From positions 1 to 6,365 of the forward strand of contig DPKX01000226.1 of assembly GCA_003542295.1 (NCBI GenBank): DNA of 6,365 nucleotides. Direction: 5' to 3'. Each line of letters begins with the position of its first letter. Position 1 is the stretch's first letter. The DNA is from Candidatus Atribacter hydrocarboniphilus. Its GTDB lineage: Bacteria > Atribacterota > Atribacteria > Atribacterales > Atribacteraceae. The notes below the pieces were generated by a model. It saw nothing but the letters and a program-made list of their open reading frames with translations. It was not told the DNA's origin and made no database searches. Shown here piece by piece: positions 5,354 to 6,365 of the stretch. The position numbers and the translations under genes are program-made.

Positions 5354-6365
5354 TTATTCTTTTTTATAGATGGTATCAAAATTAGCTTCACCACATTGAA
5401 TTGGGTTAAACACCCAATTTTTAACCCATTTTTTCATCAAATAAATTTCAATGGGTTGAAATAAGGGTATACCCAGGGCATGCCCATAAGCATCGATTTG
5501 AATATTTTCATACAATTTTTGCCGGGAATCTGAATTGGTTTCAACAAGTGCGGCATCAATCTGCTGATTCAAATTATTCTTAGCAAATTCAGCAAAACCT
5601 TCTCCCTGAGCTCCTCCAATTGCTCCATTACTGTGATAATGACTAAAGATTAAGTTATGGGGGTCGGGATAATCGGCAATCCAGCTAATTACGATTGCAG
5701 GTAACTGACCTAATTTGAAAGAATCCAGAAAACTTGGCCATTGTATTCCCTGGATTTCTATTTTAAATCGAGGATTTAAAGATTCGATGTTTTCCTTTAG
5801 TATTTCACAAGCAGTCTGGAATACTTCATTCCCGGTATCATAAGCCAAGGTTACTTGAAAACCCTTATCCCAAACCTTGCCATCCCAGGCTTTTTGAAAT
5901 TCTTCTTTGGCTTTGAGTAAATCATATTCATGTCGAGGTAGCTGGTCATTATATCCCAATAAATCAGAAAGAAGAACTGATGTAATTCTTTTACCATAGC
6001 CTTGTAAAACGTCATTAATCATGGCTTCATAATCAAAAGCGTAGCAGAAAGCACGACGGCAATTTTCATCAGTGAAAAAGTCAGGGGGGGTATTCCATTT
6101 CCATCCAATTGGGAGCTCCCTAAAAAGAGACTGGTTTTGTTGATGGTCCAATTGAATTGTAAATTTGTAACGGTAATCCGCTCCTCCTGATAAATCTGAC
6201 TCCCTTTTAAATTCTCTAATTGCTGGATATATTGGGTGGGAATATAAACCTGATCGGCATCTCTGGCTTCGAACATTCAGACTGTGTCACAATCCCTTTC
6301 ATACACTAAGAATACCTTGAAAGTGGAGGAAATAGTATATTTAACTTCGGTTTTTGGTAATCTAT
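5354..6365 (-). pseudogene. Broken OppA/DppA-like peptide ABC transporter substrate-binding protein (SBP_bac_5), 5' part outside the window
   Basis: An intact relative would be an exported oligopeptide-binding lipoprotein or periplasmic protein of about 550-620 residues. Only the C-terminal half or so lies in the window. Reading on the - strand, 28 codons from 6363 to 6280 (starting RLPKTEVKY) run into an in-frame TGA at 6277-6279. The same frame resumes with MFEARDADQVYIP, matching the family's FEAGDADIVYVP element, and continues to QLDGNGIPP at 6085. The expected next residues, DFFTDENCRRAFCYAFDYE, lie in another frame from 6082 to the stop at 5354. The break sits on a 7-C run (6084-6090 on the - strand): one more C or two fewer would restore the frame. 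The rest looks well preserved, including GKVWDKGF, TACEILKENIESLNP, ISWIADYPDPHN and WVFNP, and it ends at the family's usual terminus. Two lesions suggest recent decay. A sequencing error could explain the C-run lesion but hardly the TGA. It is convergent to the B12 operon and probably unrelated to it. Confidence 0.8.
5399..5422 (+). terminator. Candidate + strand terminator downstream of the transporter operon
   Basis: AATTGGGT at 5399-5406 pairs perfectly with ACCCAATT at 5412-5419 around a 5-nt loop, and the T run extends to 5422. It lies about 125 nt after the stop of the binding-protein gene, inside the 3' end of the opposing pseudogene. The same bases encode the family motif WVFNP on the - strand, so the hairpin may be a by-product of coding. 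The gap at 5275-5353 holds no stronger terminator. Confidence 0.3.

Noticed and set aside
6019..6276. An independent 85-residue - strand gene.
   Set aside because: Its first 64 codons match the middle of a peptide-binding protein and the rest is out-of-frame sequence, so it is a piece of the pseudogene.
6277..6279. TGA read as an amino acid (alternative genetic code).
   Set aside because: TGA ends cbiK exactly at an ATGA overlap with the next gene, and tryptophan is encoded by TGG throughout, so the standard code fits.
1..6365. CRISPR arrays, tRNA or rRNA genes, insertion sequences, attachment sites or long direct repeats.
   Set aside because: I read both strands and saw none; the only notable repeats are the short hairpins listed.

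Overview
The window is an AT-rich bacterial locus for cobalamin and tetrapyrrole metabolism. It runs on the + strand from its first bases to about 5.3 kb. A decayed, convergent peptide-transporter gene then runs on the - strand to the right edge. I cannot name the organism. An anaerobic-type cobaltochelatase, Sec-exported proteins, three S-layer-homology (SLH) units and an oligopeptide-binding protein like those of deep-branching fermentative thermophile lineages suggest an anaerobe with an SLH-binding cell wall. Thermotogota, Atribacterota and Negativicutes/Clostridia-like groups would fit, but this is inference only.

Layout: (1) 10-708, a precorrin-2/cobalt-precorrin-2 C20-methyltransferase (CobI/CbiL). 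(2) 709-1052, a 344-nt non-coding leader with a candidate promoter (TTGCAA, 17 nt, TAAGAT), a well-conserved cobalamin riboswitch, and a terminator hairpin followed by a U-rich run. (3) 1053-1946, a CbiK-family cobaltochelatase with a clear Sec signal peptide. (4) 1943-2995, a BtuC/FecCD-type permease. (5) 2995-3834, a BtuD/FhuC-type ATPase. (6) 3853-5274, a BtuF-like corrinoid-binding protein with a signal peptide, no lipobox cysteine, and a C-terminal extension that reads as three SLH units. (7) 5354-6365 (-), the C-terminal part of an OppA/DppA-like peptide-binding protein, broken by an in-frame TGA and by a frameshift at a 7-C run.

How the genes work together: genes 3-6 are tightly packed (ATGA overlap, TAATG overlap, 18-nt gap) behind one B12 riboswitch, so they look like one B12-repressed operon. 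The model is an envelope-tethered corrinoid or tetrapyrrole capture protein feeding an ABC importer, with an exported metal chelatase in the same compartment. The exported chelatase and the BtuF-SLH fusion are the two most unusual features. From memory, Desulfovibrio vulgaris has a comparable periplasmic CbiK beside cobI and an iron/B12-type ABC transporter, so the gene association may be a recurring module. I know of no described role for the SLH-anchored binding protein in it.
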